A program made the translations under genes and the position numbers. DNA of 64,000 nucleotides from Gammaproteobacteria bacterium (GTDB lineage Bacteria; Pseudomonadota; Gammaproteobacteria; Steroidobacterales; Steroidobacteraceae). Positions 1 through 8,886 of this stretch are shown piece after piece. Under the pieces are notes generated by a model that was not told where the DNA came from, ran no database searches, and worked only from the letters and a program-made list of their open reading frames with translations. The DNA is taken from assembly GCA_021323735.1 (NCBI GenBank), contig JAJPKM010000038.1:62001-126000 (forward strand). The letters run 5' to 3'. Numbering within the stretch: the first letter of the stretch is position 1; each line of letters opens with the position of its first letter.

Positions 1-2
1 CC

Positions 3-791
3 CACACCGCCATTTTCCTGCCGTTCTCACGCCTGCTGGTGCGTCGGCGGCTGCTGTCGGCCACGCTCATCGGTGCGATGGTTCCGGACTTCCGCTTGTT
101 CTTCCCCGGGATATCCCGGGTAGAGACCCACAGCGCCATCGCCTTGTTCACCTTCTGCCTGCCGGTGGGCTTGTTGACTTACTGGTTGTTCGAGCGATGG
201 ATCAAGACTCCGATCGTCGAGGTGCTTCCGGAGGGCGCCTATGCGCGCTGGCGGCCTTATGCCGCGGAGGGGGACTTGCGTAGCCTTCGTCAGTGGCTGC
301 TGGCCGCCCTCGGCATCTTGGGCGGTGCCATAAGCCACCTCGTCTGGGACGGTTTCACGCATGAAGGCGGGCGCGGTGTGCGCATGTTTCCGGTGCTCGA
401 TGAGTCTCTTATCGATATCGGCCAGCGCCACGTGCCGGGCATGTACGTCATGCAAGACTTGAGTTCCCTGGTCGGGATGGCCGCCGTCCTGGCGGTGGTG
501 TGCTATGCGCTGCGTTCCGGCGCGACATCCCCCGTGCCGGAACGGCGGGTGCCGCACGCGGAACGCATCCGGTGGATGCTGCTCTACGTCGCCACAGCCA
601 TGGCGTTCGGCGCCGCTTTTTATCTTGGGCCGCGACTCGGCCGGCCGCTGTCACACTCGATCGTCGGACGCGTTTCCGATGTGGCGATCGCGAGTTTACG
701 CGGCCTTGCGGCCGCGTTGGTATGCGTCAGTCTCGCGTTGCAACTACGTCTGCGTGCGCTGCGTTACCGTTCGTCGGGCCCGGAACGCTGA
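3..791 (+). CDS. DUF4184 family membrane protein, 5' partial
   Basis: The reading frame is open to the left edge, so the N-terminus is missing. The visible part begins with a segment containing [12 protein letters not shown], then [11 protein letters not shown] and ETHS, a pattern typical of DUF4184 integral membrane proteins (small putative metal-dependent membrane proteins of unknown role). Four or five hydrophobic segments follow, for example around the [14 protein letters not shown] stretch, plus a conserved [10 protein letters not shown] motif with histidines that could bind metal. Family assignment is from remembered motif pattern. It converges on rne and the two stop regions overlap by 28 bp, so the genes meet tail to tail with no intergenic terminator. 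Confidence 0.75.
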   Translation, partial: HTAIFLPFSRLLVRRRLLSATLIGAMVPDFRLFFPGISRVETHSAIALFTFCLPVGLLTYWLFERWIKTPIVEVLPEGAYARWRPYAAEGDLRSLRQWLLAALGILGGAISHLVWDGFTHEGGRGVRMFPVLDESLIDIGQRHVPGMYVMQDLSSLVGMAAVLAVVCYALRSGATSPVPERRVPHAERIRWMLLYVATAMAFGAAFYLGPRLGRPLSHSIVGRVSDVAIASLRGLAAALVCVSLALQLRLRALRYRSSGPER

Positions 792-3283
792 ACATCGGTA
801 GGCGCAGAGGACCAGACGACGTACTTGTTGTCCGTTCCCGCGCTCGAAGCCGGCTGATCGCTGCGCGCAGGTGCCGCGGGCGCTGCAGGCGCATCGCGAT
901 GAGGAGCGTCGCGGTGCTGTGGCGCCGGCTGCTCGGGCGCTGCATTGGCGGCCGGCCGTTCGCGTGCGGCTTCGGCGGGCGCCGGCTCGAACGCCGCTCG
1001 TTCAACGGCAGGCGGCGCAGGAGCGCGTTCGCCCCCCATACCAGCGTCGCTCGGACTCACGGCATTGGCTGCCCCATTGGCAGATCCACTTGCCTGGTTC
1101 TCGCCGCCATCGCGTCGGCCGCGGCCGCGTCGCCGGCGGTTGCGTCCTCCTCGCTCATTGCGCTCGCCGCGCTCGTTGGCGGGTCGCTCCCCCTCGGCGC
1201 GCGGTTGGTCCGGGCGCATGGGTTGGTCGGGCCGTGGTGCGCCTTCTTGAGCCTGGCGAGGTGCTTGATCCTGGCGAACAGCCTCGTTTCGAGGCGCGTT
1301 CGTGCTGCGCTCGGGTTGACCGGTGCGATTGTCCGCTCGCGGATGATCGCCGCGCGGGCGACCGTCTCGGCGCGGATCTCGCGGACCGTCGCGCCGCACG
1401 TCGCGATTGCGGTCGCGATCCCCGCGGTCACGGTCTCCGCGGTCACGATTTCGATCACGGTCGCCGCCGCCGCTGCGATGACGATCATGGCGCAGCTCGC
1501 GCTGTTGTGGCCGCTCGCGCGTGTTTTGCGCCGGCACCGCCGAGAGGGCAGCAGCCTTGCGGGCAGCGGGGTCGCCGAACAGCCAGCGCCAGAGTCTTAC
1601 CAACGCGCCTGCTCGGGCGGGCTCCTCGGGAGCCTTTGGGGCAGCAGGAGTGGGCATGGGAACGATGGGCGCCGTGGACGCCGGCAGAATGCTCGGAACC
1701 AACGGCACGTCGCCGGGCGGTTTCTTGTCCCGATTGCCGATGTTCGAATCGTCCAAGGTCGGCTGATCGGATAACTGGTAGCTGACGGCGGTATTCTCCG
1801 GCAGCTCTTTTTCGTCGTCGCGAATCCGCCGCAGAGAATAGGCGGGGGTCTGCATATGCTGATTCGGCACGATCACCAGCGAGACCTTGTCGCGCATCTC
1901 GATTTGATTCAGCTGTTCGCGCTTCTCGTTCATGAGGTAGGTCGCCACGTCGACCGGCACCTGGGTAATGACTCGTCCGGTGCGCTCTTTGCGCGCTTCT
2001 TCGCCGATCAGCCGCAGCAAGGCCAAGGACATCGATTCCACGCTGCGTATCGTTCCCATGCCGCCGCAGCGCGGGCAGTTGATATGGGTGGTCTCGCTCA
2101 AGGCGGGCCGCAGGCGCTGGCGCGAGAGCTCGAGCAGGCCGAAACGCGACAGCCGTCCAAGCTGGATGCGTGCGCGATCCATCTTGACGGAGTCGCGCAG
2201 CATGTCTTCCACGGCGCGCTGATTCGCGGTGGATTCCATGTCGATGAAATCGATGACGATGAGGCCGCCGATGTCGCGCAGCCGCAGTTGCCGGGCAATT
2301 TCCTCGGCGGCTTCCAGGTTGGTATTGCGCGCCGTGGCTTCGATGTCCCCGCCTCGAGTGCTACGGGCCGAATTGATATCGATCGACACCAAGGCCTCGG
2401 TGTGGTCGATCACCAGGCTTCCGCCCGAGGGCAGCGTGACCTTGTGCGCATACGCGGACTCGATCTGGCTCTCGATCTGATAGCGCGTAAACAGCGGCAC
2501 CGGATCGGTGTACAGCTTCAGCTTGCGTTGCGCATCCGGCGGCATGAAGCGCTGCATGTATTCTTGAGCCTTCTGGAAGGCCTCGGGCTGGTCGATCAGG
2601 CACTCGCCGACGTCATCGGAGAAGTAATCGCGGAGGCCCCGCGTCACGGCGTCGCTTTCCTGAAAGATGAGGAACGGGGCGGGTCTACCGTCGTTGGCCG
2701 CGACGATGGCGTCCCAAGCCGTCTTGAGATTGTTCAAATCCCATTGCAGCTCTTCTGTGGTCCGGCCTACGCCGGCGGTACGCACGATGGCGCCCATGCC
2801 GTCGGGAATGACCAGCCCATTCATGGCATCGCGCATCTGTTCGCGATCCTCGCCCTCGATGCGACGCGACACGCCGCCCGCGCGGGGATTGTTGGGCATC
2901 AGCACCAAGAATCGGCCGGCGAGACTGATGAACGTGGTGAGAGCGGCGCCTTTATTACCACGCTCCTCCTTCTCCACCTGAACGATCAACTCTTGGCCTT
3001 CTTTCAGAAGATCCTTGATGTTGAGCCGGCCGTTTGCGGGCTGCTCACGGAAGTACTCCTTGGAGACTTCTTTGAGCGGCAGGAAACCATGGCGCTGTGC
3101 GCCGTATTCGACGAATGCCGCTTCGAGACTGGGCTCGACGCGGGTAATCCGGCCTTTGTAGATATTGGACTTTTTCTGTTCCCGGGACGGGATCTCAATC
3201 GATAAGTCGTATAGTTTTTGACCGTCGACTAGCGCTACTCGCAGTTCTTCTTCTTGAACTGCGTTGACGAGCATTCTTTTCAT
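764..3283 (-). CDS. rne: Ribonuclease E (RNase E/G family endoribonuclease)
   Basis: RNase E is the single-strand endoribonuclease that starts mRNA decay, processes rRNA and tRNA, and scaffolds the degradosome at the inner membrane. The first ~500 residues have the catalytic half: an S1-like domain after [10 protein letters not shown], then the DNase I-like region with DFIDM acidic residues, and the CPRCGGMG zinc-link motif that joins protomers. The C-terminal ~300 residues are low-complexity, with an Arg/Asp-rich block (repeats of RDRGDRD) like known RNA-binding arginine-rich segments and Pro/Ala-rich linker. The last residues (KYVVWSS) may be a partner-binding microdomain, which is inference. 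ATG at 3283 is preferred over a TTG nine bases upstream because MKRM is the usual family start and GGGG precedes it. Confidence 0.96.
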   Translation of the reverse strand: MKRMLVNAVQEEELRVALVDGQKLYDLSIEIPSREQKKSNIYKGRITRVEPSLEAAFVEYGAQRHGFLPLKEVSKEYFREQPANGRLNIKDLLKEGQELIVQVEKEERGNKGAALTTFISLAGRFLVLMPNNPRAGGVSRRIEGEDREQMRDAMNGLVIPDGMGAIVRTAGVGRTTEELQWDLNNLKTAWDAIVAANDGRPAPFLIFQESDAVTRGLRDYFSDDVGECLIDQPEAFQKAQEYMQRFMPPDAQRKLKLYTDPVPLFTRYQIESQIESAYAHKVTLPSGGSLVIDHTEALVSIDINSARSTRGGDIEATARNTNLEAAEEIARQLRLRDIGGLIVIDFIDMESTANQRAVEDMLRDSVKMDRARIQLGRLSRFGLLELSRQRLRPALSETTHINCPRCGGMGTIRSVESMSLALLRLIGEEARKERTGRVITQVPVDVATYLMNEKREQLNQIEMRDKVSLVIVPNQHMQTPAYSLRRIRDDEKELPENTAVSYQLSDQPTLDDSNIGNRDKKPPGDVPLVPSILPASTAPIVPMPTPAAPKAPEEPARAGALVRLWRWLFGDPAARKAAALSAVPAQNTRERPQQRELRHDRHRSGGGDRDRNRDRGDRDRGDRDRNRDVRRDGPRDPRRDGRPRGDHPRADNRTGQPERSTNAPRNEAVRQDQAPRQAQEGAPRPDQPMRPDQPRAEGERPANERGERNERGGRNRRRRGRGRRDGGENQASGSANGAANAVSPSDAGMGGERAPAPPAVERAAFEPAPAEAARERPAANAAPEQPAPQHRDAPHRDAPAAPAAPARSDQPASSAGTDNKYVVWSSAPTDVQRSGPDER

Positions 3284-3646
3284 GTGCCCCAACTAATATG
3301 GTAGGGACCGAGGAGAGCTTGAGAATAGAAGCCGGGATGGCCGTCTTGAATGGGGCAAAGCACAGGGATGCGCCGAACGCGAGAAACGCGACCGGCATCA
3401 ATTCCACCACTTTAAGCCAAAACGTATACAGCAAGCCCGGGGCCTTGTTCTCGGTAAACCGCTTGTCATCCGCCGAAGCTTAAGCTAAGCCCTCGCGCGT
3501 ATGTCTCATCGGCCGAGCGATGGTCTGGAGTTCCAGAACCAACTAATATGCAGCTCCCCATCGGATGGGGAACCACTGGAAACCGGTGTCTTTGCGTTAT
3601 CAGGAAGGGCCAAGGCCCTTCTAGTTTGTCGCGCCTGACACGGTTT
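3284..3646 (-). promoter_or_regulatory. Long structured 5' leader of rne
   Basis: About 363 nt lie between the predicted transcription start and the rne ATG with no convincing ORF. The leader contains inverted repeats: CCCCAT-CGG-ATGGGG near 3557-3571 and GAAGGGC-CAAG-GCCCTTC near 3604-3621. A 12-base direct repeat (CCAACTAATATG on the plus strand) sits near both ends, around 3289 and 3539. Known: in E. coli the rne leader is ~361 nt and its hairpins let RNase E cut its own mRNA for feedback control. The same length and arrangement here suggest the same autoregulation, which is inference. Confidence 0.55.
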
Positions 3647-3652
3647 TGAGAC

Positions 3653-3680
3653 ATTATCACGACAGCTTCCCTTCGGTCAA
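3653..3680 (-). promoter_or_regulatory. Sigma-70 promoter of rne
   Basis: On the minus strand, TTGACC (3680-3675) and GATAAT (3658-3653) are separated by 16 bp, each matching 5 of 6 consensus bases. It points toward rne and predicts a start near 3646. It lies between the divergent rne and rluC genes, just upstream of the rluC ATG at 3714. Confidence 0.65.
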
Positions 3681-3713
3681 TGTAATCAACACGTTAGAAC
3701 AACGCCCCGAGCC

Positions 3714-4844
3714 ATGAGCGAACCCAAGAACAGCCCGCCTGTCGATTCATTGCCTGCGCCGCCGCCCAAGAGCCCGCTGACCATGCGCACGGTCACCGCC
3801 GATGAGGCCGGTCAGCGCATCGACAATTTCCTGATGCGCCACTTCAAAACCGTGCCGCGCAGCCGCGTATACCGGCTTTTGCGCAAGGGTGAGGTACGGG
3901 TCAACCGCAAACGCGTCGATGCCGAATATCGCATCCAAGAGGGCGATGAACTGCGCCTGCCGCCGGTGCGGATAGACGCCGATGCAGAGCCCGGGAGGCC
4001 CTCCAGCAGCCTGTTGGAGTTGATGGAGCGCTCGGTAATTTTCCAAGACCGGCATTTGCTGGTCATCGACAAGCCGGCCGGCGTTGCGGTGCACGGCGGC
4101 AGCGGCATGAGTTTCGGCATCATCGAGGCGCTGCGCGCATCGCGACCGCGTGAAACGCTCGAGTTGGTACACCGTCTCGACCGCGATACCAGCGGCTGTC
4201 TAGCTGTCGCGCGTGACCGCAGCACGCTCACCGCCCTGCATGCGCTGATCCGCAACGGCGGCATGCATAAGACCTATCTGGCGCTGGTCGCGGGGAGTTG
4301 GCAATTGGGCACCAAGCGAATCGATGCGCCGCTGGCGACCGACAACCGGCAGCACGGGGAGCGGCATGTGCGCGTCGCGCAGGCGGGAAAGGATTCGGTC
4401 AGCGTCTTCAAGCCCGTGCAGTTCTTCGGCTCCCTGGCCACATTGATGGAAGTCGACATCCCCACCGGCCGCACGCATCAGATCCGGGTACACGCTGCAT
4501 TCGCAGGCCATCCGCTGCTGGGCGATGATAAATACGGCGACCGCGAGCGAAACACTGATCTTAAGGCCCACGGTCTGAAGCGCACCTTCCTGCACGCTCA
4601 ATCCCTGGCGTTCGAATGGCCGGGCTCCGGTGTGCCATTCCACGTCAGTGCGCCGCTGCCCGCTGAATTGGCCGCCGTGCTCGATGCCATTACGCCGATG
4701 AAGCGCAAGTCACCGGCCCGGGGTTCGCCGAAGCCATCGAAGCGGCCGGCCGCGAAGGAAGGACCCGGGACGACACCGAGGGAAGGAGGCAGGACAACGC
4801 CGAAGGAAGGACGCGGGACGAAGAGTCCGAGGCGTCGCGCATAA
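3714..4844 (+). CDS. rluC: 23S rRNA pseudouridine synthase RluC
   Basis: RluC isomerises uridines in 23S rRNA (955, 2504 and 2580 in E. coli). An S4 RNA-binding domain spans roughly residues 33-80, followed by the RluA-type catalytic domain with the HRLDRDTSG motif; the catalytic Asp is about residue 156. The RTHQIRVHAA motif near residue 255 also fits. Divergent from rne as in E. coli. Unusually, the last ~45 residues form a basic, repetitive tail with three copies of an octapeptide such as KEGPGTTP. Divergent promoter details for this gene were not clear. Confidence 0.95.
   Translation: MSEPKNSPPVDSLPAPPPKSPLTMRTVTADEAGQRIDNFLMRHFKTVPRSRVYRLLRKGEVRVNRKRVDAEYRIQEGDELRLPPVRIDADAEPGRPSSSLLELMERSVIFQDRHLLVIDKPAGVAVHGGSGMSFGIIEALRASRPRETLELVHRLDRDTSGCLAVARDRSTLTALHALIRNGGMHKTYLALVAGSWQLGTKRIDAPLATDNRQHGERHVRVAQAGKDSVSVFKPVQFFGSLATLMEVDIPTGRTHQIRVHAAFAGHPLLGDDKYGDRERNTDLKAHGLKRTFLHAQSLAFEWPGSGVPFHVSAPLPAELAAVLDAITPMKRKSPARGSPKPSKRPAAKEGPGTTPREGGRTTPKEGRGTKSPRRRA
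4755..4829 (+). repeat. Tandem 24-27 bp repeat coding the RluC tail
   Basis: Three consecutive units (4755-4778, 4779-4802, 4803-4829) encode KEGPGTTP, REGGRTTP and KEGRGTKSP. The purine-rich unit has expanded in frame at the very C-terminus of rluC, outside the conserved enzyme core. It is probably a slippage-prone minisatellite. Confidence 0.7.
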
Positions 4845-4941
4845 TGCTCGACCCGGCAGCATGTCGGAAGCGCGGTATCGACAATGGCATGGCGTAGCCG
4901 GCAAAAGTCGCGATTTGCCGGCGACAGCGGAGCTGATGTCC

Positions 4942-4967
4942 GACAAATTCGCAGGAGCGAATTTGTC
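4942..4967. terminator. Hairpin between convergent rluC and maf, REP-like
   Basis: A perfect 11-bp stem (GACAAATTCGC / GCGAATTTGTC) closes an AGGA loop. It sits between two convergent genes and could end transcription from either side, although T-tracts are weak. A closely related hairpin, with the same CGACAAA start and GGAGCGA loop-side sequence, occurs at 52341-52369. It may therefore be a dispersed repeat that was recruited here. Confidence 0.5.
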
Positions 4968-4974
4968 CAATTAA

Positions 4975-5583
4975 CTAGGGTAGTTCGAAGCCCGCCGCAC
5001 GCAGCGTCGCGCTCAATCGGATCAAGGGCAGACCAATGAGCGCGGTAGGGTCTTCGCTGTCGATGGATTCGCACAGCGCGATGCCGAGACCCTCGCTCTT
5101 GAACCCGCCGGCACAATCGAGCGGCCGCTCCTTGGCCACATAACGCTGGATGGTGGCCGCATCCAGGGTGCGGAATGTCACCCGGGTGCTGTCGATGAAC
5201 TCGAACAGTGCATTATCGTGTCGGCGCATCACCGCCACTGCGGTGAGGAACACGATGGTGCGCCCGGAGCATCCTTGCAGCTGTTCCATGCAGCGCATCT
5301 CGGTTCCGGGCTTGCCCAACGTCGATTCGGTACCCGACGCGTCGCGGCTGACTGCCATTTGATCTGAGCCGATAACCCAGGCGTCGGGCTGCCGGGACGC
5401 GACCGTTGCAGCCTTTGCCCTGGCCAGTCTCGCGACCAGCGCCTGGGGCTGCTCACCCGGCTGCGGCGCCTCGTCTACCCCCGGGGCGAGGCTGGAAAAC
5501 GCCAGCCCGAGCCTTGACAGGAGCTCCCGACGGTAGCGTGAGGTGGAGGCTAAAATCAGTGGAGGCGGAGACTTCAAAAACAA
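4975..5583 (-). CDS. maf: Maf/YceF-family nucleotide pyrophosphatase
   Basis: Maf-family enzymes hydrolyse non-canonical or modified nucleoside triphosphates; the YceF branch prefers m7GTP. The N-terminal LILASTSRYRRELLSRLGL signature, the VDE acidic motif near residue 37 and the VIGSDQM motif near residue 70 are present. Its position between rluC and yceD, on the opposite strand, is exactly that of yceF in E. coli, which supports the YceF branch. No ATG is available; TTG at 5583 or 5577 must start it. The 5' end lies close to the yceD promoter, so the two divergent genes share control DNA. Confidence 0.9.
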   Translation of the reverse strand: MFLKSPPPLILASTSRYRRELLSRLGLAFSSLAPGVDEAPQPGEQPQALVARLARAKAATVASRQPDAWVIGSDQMAVSRDASGTESTLGKPGTEMRCMEQLQGCSGRTIVFLTAVAVMRRHDNALFEFIDSTRVTFRTLDAATIQRYVAKERPLDCAGGFKSEGLGIALCESIDSEDPTALIGLPLIRLSATLRAAGFELP

Positions 5584-5603
5584 AGACTTGCACCGGATTC
5601 GTT

Positions 5604-5632
5604 TTGACAGGGGTGGGAACGAGCCCTATTAT
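5604..5632 (+). promoter_or_regulatory. Strong sigma-70 promoter of yceD-rpmF-plsX-fabH
   Basis: TTGACA (5604-5609), a 17-bp spacer and TATTAT (5627-5632) form a near-perfect promoter. The predicted start, about 5639, is only about 3 nt before the yceD ATG at 5642, implying a leaderless or nearly leaderless message. Confidence 0.7.
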
Positions 5633-5641
5633 ACGCGGCCC

Positions 5642-6133
5642 ATGGCATCGGGCTCGACTGACCGAGTAGACTGCGCGCGCCTGGCGGAAGACGCGGCCGT
5701 GTTGGAGCGCGTATACGCCCTGAGCGAACTGCCGCGATTGCAAGACTTGCTGGCGGATGCGCGCGGCTCGGTGAGGGCGCGATTCGCATTCTCGAAGCTC
5801 GAGGCCGGAAGGGCGGGTGCGATGGTGGCCGTACAAGCGGCTCCGCGGTTGGTTTGCCAGCGTTGCCTGCAAGGCTTCGAATTGCCGGTGACCAGCGACA
5901 GCGAGATCGAATTTGCGATGAGCGAGGCGGACACTTCGGTGGATTCGCCGCGAGAGATTTATTTGATGGATGAAGGCTCGGTCAGCTTGCGTGATTTGGC
6001 AGAGGAAGAGTTGCTCTTGGCTCTGCCCGCGATTGCCTCGTGCAGCACGCCGGAAGCCTGCGGCCGGGCACCTTCGTCGGAAGAGCGGCAACGGCCGTTT
6101 TCCGTTTTGCAGGATTTATTGAAGAAAACTTGA
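5642..6133 (+). CDS. yceD: YceD (DUF177) family protein, 23S rRNA accumulation
   Basis: YceD proteins carry a zinc-like CxxC motif (here CQRC near residue 78) and are linked to 23S rRNA accumulation and expression of the neighbouring L32 gene. The C-terminal LAEEELLLALP segment and the terminal FSVLQDLLKK match the family. ATG 5642 is chosen because the residues that align with E. coli YceD begin there. A longer frame from 5543 would run through the promoter. It is first in the yceD-rpmF-plsX-fabH operon, 15 bp before rpmF. Confidence 0.88.
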   Translation: MASGSTDRVDCARLAEDAAVLERVYALSELPRLQDLLADARGSVRARFAFSKLEAGRAGAMVAVQAAPRLVCQRCLQGFELPVTSDSEIEFAMSEADTSVDSPREIYLMDEGSVSLRDLAEEELLLALPAIASCSTPEACGRAPSSEERQRPFSVLQDLLKKT

Positions 6134-6148
6134 TAGGACAGATATCCC

Positions 6149-6346
6149 ATGGCAGTTCAAAAAAGCAGAAAGACCCCGTCAAAGCGCGGCATGCATCGCT
6201 CCCATTCGGCGCTCGCGGCACCTGCCGTGTCCATCGACGCCAAGAGCGGTGAGACTCACTCGCGCCACCGCATTTCGCGCGATGGCTTTTATCGCGGGAA
6301 GAAAGTGTTGCAGACCAAGGCGGATGCGGCAGCTGCCGAAGAATAA
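6149..6346 (+). CDS. rpmF: 50S ribosomal protein L32
   Basis: A 65-residue basic protein starting [19 protein letters not shown], the hallmark of L32, with the conserved [15 protein letters not shown]-terminal part. L32 is a structural protein of the large subunit. Many bacterial L32 proteins bind zinc through cysteines. This one has none, like the enterobacterial form. Operon position between yceD and plsX is conserved across gammaproteobacteria. Confidence 0.97.
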   Translation: MAVQKSRKTPSKRGMHRSHSALAAPAVSIDAKSGETHSRHRISRDGFYRGKKVLQTKADAAAAEE

Positions 6347-6371
6347 GCCGTCCATTTAAGCACCGGGCGAA

Positions 6372-7391
6372 TTGCGCACCGTGTCTGCGCCGCTTCATAT
6401 TGCCATCGACGCCATGAGCGGCGATCGGGGTCCATCGGTCTCCGTTCCCGCGGTGCTCGCGGCGGCCCGTGAATTTCCCGACGTGCGGTTTACCCTGACG
6501 GGCCGGCAGTCCGACCTGGAGCGCGAGCTGGACGGAGCCGCGTTGCCCAACGTGGCCTGCCTTTTCGCCACCGAGGTGGTCGAGATGACCGACCATCCGC
6601 GCGAGGCCTTGCGGCGTAAAAAGGACTCATCGATGCGTCGTGCCATCGATTTGGTCAAGGCCAACGACGCGCATGCCTGCGTCAGCGCCGGCAATACCGG
6701 TGCATTGATGGCGACGGCGCACTTCGTCTTGAAAATGCTGCCGGGCGTCGAACGTCCCGCGATCGTTTCGATCATCCCCTCGCGCGGCGGCCACACCTAT
6801 ATGTTGGATCTGGGCGCCAATGCCTCCTGCACGCCGGCGCAATTGTGCCAGTTCGCCGTGATGGGCTCGGTACTGGCAGCGGATTTGGAGGGCGCACACC
6901 CGCGGCCTCGCGTGGGGCTGCTCAATATCGGCGAGGAAGAGGTCAAGGGCAACGATATCGTGCAGGCGGCCAATAACTTGTTGGCCGCCGCGGACATCAA
7001 CTATGTGGGCTTCGTCGAAGGCCATGATATTTTCTCGGACAAGGTCGATGTCGTGGTGACCGACGGCTTCACGGGCAATATCGCGTTGAAGGTGATGGAG
7101 GGCGCGTCGCGCTTGATCACCAATGCCATGCGCGAGGAGTTCGCGCGCTCGCCGCTGCGTAAGCTGGGATATCTGGCGGCGCGGCCGGCGCTCAACGCAC
7201 TGCGCACGCGGATAGATCCACGCCTCTATAATGGGGCGGCGATGGTCGGTTTGAACGGCATCGTCATCAAGAGTCATGGGGGCACCGATCTATTTGGCTT
7301 TCAACGCGCCGTCGAAGTGGCGATCGCGGAGGCGCGCGGCGGGGTGCCTGCCCGTATCGCGCAACGGTTGAGCGTTTTGCGCGGCGCTTGA
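6372..7391 (+). CDS. plsX: Phosphate acyltransferase PlsX
   Basis: PlsX makes acyl-phosphate from acyl-ACP and phosphate, feeding PlsY in phospholipid synthesis at the membrane surface. Signature motifs are IAIDAMSGDRGPSV at the N-terminus, ACVSAGNTGALM, LDLGAN and NIGEEEVKG, and VVTDGFTGN. Length (~336-339) is typical. Two starts are possible: TTG 6372 or GTG 6381; the latter gives MSAPLHIAIDAMSG and matches the family better. It is followed 9 bp later by fabH, so the two are almost certainly co-transcribed. Confidence 0.95.
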   Translation: MRTVSAPLHIAIDAMSGDRGPSVSVPAVLAAAREFPDVRFTLTGRQSDLERELDGAALPNVACLFATEVVEMTDHPREALRRKKDSSMRRAIDLVKANDAHACVSAGNTGALMATAHFVLKMLPGVERPAIVSIIPSRGGHTYMLDLGANASCTPAQLCQFAVMGSVLAADLEGAHPRPRVGLLNIGEEEVKGNDIVQAANNLLAAADINYVGFVEGHDIFSDKVDVVVTDGFTGNIALKVMEGASRLITNAMREEFARSPLRKLGYLAARPALNALRTRIDPRLYNGAAMVGLNGIVIKSHGGTDLFGFQRAVEVAIAEARGGVPARIAQRLSVLRGA

Positions 7392-7400
7392 AGGATTTCA

Positions 7401-8366
7401 ATGTACTCAAGAATCGCCGGTACCGGCAGTTATCTGCCCGAAAAAATCCTGACCAACGCCGATCTCGAAAAGCTGGTCGATACCAGCGATGAGTGGATTC
7501 GCACCCGCACCGGGATTTCACAGCGTCATGTCGCAGCGGAGGGGGAAACCACCACCGATCTTGCGGAGCATGCGGCGCGACGCGCCATGGACGCCGCCGG
7601 CGTCACGCCGGAGGACATCGATCTCATTTGCGTCGGCACCACGACCCCGGACCTGGTATTTCCCAATGTAGGTACCTTGCTGCAGGACCGGCTGGGAATC
7701 CACGGTTGTCCGGCATTCAGCATGGAGGCTGCGTGTACCGGTTTCGTCTATGCGTTGAGCGTTGCGGACAAATTCGTTCGGCTCGGTGAGGCAAAGTGTG
7801 CGCTGGTGGTCGGCGCCGAGACCCTGACCCGCATCGTCGACTGGAACGACCGCGGCACCTGTGTGCTGTTCGCGGACGGCGCGGGCGCCGTGATTCTCAA
7901 ACCCTCGGAGGAGCCCGGCATCATCAGCACGCGGCTGCATTCGGACGGCAAGTACAAAGAACTGCTGACGTACCCGGACGGCGTTTCCAAGGGTTTCAAG
8001 CTGGTGCGCGAGGGCAAGGCCGGCGTGCAGATGAAGGGCAACGAGGTCTACAAGGTGGCAGTGAACACCTTGGGGCAATTGGTGACGGAGACCTTGAATG
8101 CCAACAATATTTCGAAGTCGGAGCTCGACTGGCTGATTCCGCACCAGGCGAATATCCGCATCATCGAAGCCATTGCCAAGCGTCTCGAGCTTCCCATGGA
8201 ACGGGTGATCGTGACCATCGACACCCAAGGCAATACTTCCGCGGCTTCCGTGCCGCTGGCTCTCGACACCGGCATCCGCGACGGTAGAGTGAAGCGCGGG
8301 CAGCTGTTGCTTCTCGAGGCATTCGGCGGCGGATTCACCTGGGGATCGGCGCTCATTCGATATTGA
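7401..8366 (+). CDS. fabH: 3-oxoacyl-ACP synthase III FabH
   Basis: FabH starts fatty-acid synthesis by condensing acetyl-CoA with malonyl-ACP. The Cys-His-Asn triad is visible: Cys112 in ACTGF, His248 in PHQAN and Asn278 in GNTSAAS. The N-terminal SDEWIRTRTGIS motif is also typical. Length 321 is normal. In E. coli fabD-fabG-acpP follow, but here the conserved run ends with fabH and a toxin-antitoxin locus follows, so the rest of the fab cluster must be elsewhere. Confidence 0.97.
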   Translation: MYSRIAGTGSYLPEKILTNADLEKLVDTSDEWIRTRTGISQRHVAAEGETTTDLAEHAARRAMDAAGVTPEDIDLICVGTTTPDLVFPNVGTLLQDRLGIHGCPAFSMEAACTGFVYALSVADKFVRLGEAKCALVVGAETLTRIVDWNDRGTCVLFADGAGAVILKPSEEPGIISTRLHSDGKYKELLTYPDGVSKGFKLVREGKAGVQMKGNEVYKVAVNTLGQLVTETLNANNISKSELDWLIPHQANIRIIEAIAKRLELPMERVIVTIDTQGNTSAASVPLALDTGIRDGRVKRGQLLLLEAFGGGFTWGSALIRY

Positions 8367-8520
8367 GGGGCTGCGCGAGAGGCTGCTCTGAGGACGCGGG
8401 AGGCGGCCCTGCATCGGTTCCGCGAAGAGTTCCATGATCTGCTGGCAAACAAGGTTGTGCCGGATACCTAGGTCTTAGGGTATTCGTTCTGCCGGATGAA
8501 TCTGCCCGCGACGTGCCCGT

Positions 8521-8579
8521 CTGACTGATTATTAATCTCTGCTATACTGTCTTTTATCGCCATTTTGTCGATTAATCTC
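8521..8579 (+). promoter_or_regulatory. Promoter and candidate operator of the hipBA-like locus
   Basis: CTGACT (8521-8526), 16 bp, TATACT (8543-8548) forms a plausible promoter. A 9-base direct repeat ATTAATCTC occurs at 8531-8539, inside the spacer, and again at 8571-8579 before the start codon, 40 bp apart (about four helical turns). Such spacing is what a dimeric HTH antitoxin would use for autorepression. This is inference. Confidence 0.45.
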
Positions 8580-8583
8580 CATT

Positions 8584-8886
8584 ATGATGGATGTTAAGGA
8601 ACAGCAGGAACGGCTATCGGAACTCGGAATCCGCCTGAAGACATTTCGTCTCGCGCGTAACGACACCATGGCGGTGTTCGCGCAGCGCCTTGGAGTCGGT
8701 GCGGGAACGCTCCGGGCGATGGAACATGGCGCGGCCACGGTGCAGATCGGCGCGTGGGTCAAGGCCTTGTGGGTTCTCGACCATCTCGATGATCTGAATG
8801 GCGTGTTGGCCCAGAAGGCGAGCCTCCTCGAGCAGGCGCGTGCGCCTCGTGCTCGTATCCGACAGCGAGCCTCGAGACGAGCTTGA
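8584..8886 (+). CDS. HipB-like XRE-family antitoxin
   Basis: A 100-residue protein with a lambda-repressor-type helix-turn-helix (about residues 12-65: FAQRLGVGAGTLRAMEHG). HTH antitoxins of this kind bind their HipA-family toxin and repress the operon. The downstream toxin frame begins at a TTG that overlaps this stop codon (TTGA), a translational-coupling arrangement. The short Arg-rich tail (PRARIRQRASRR) is unusual. Base composition is close to the chromosome. Confidence 0.8.
   Translation: MMDVKEQQERLSELGIRLKTFRLARNDTMAVFAQRLGVGAGTLRAMEHGAATVQIGAWVKALWVLDHLDDLNGVLAQKASLLEQARAPRARIRQRASRRA

Noticed and set aside
1856-3205. Long plus-strand frame opposite rne
   Set aside because: It is the antisense of the conserved RNase E catalytic half, has no domain and arises from high GC content.
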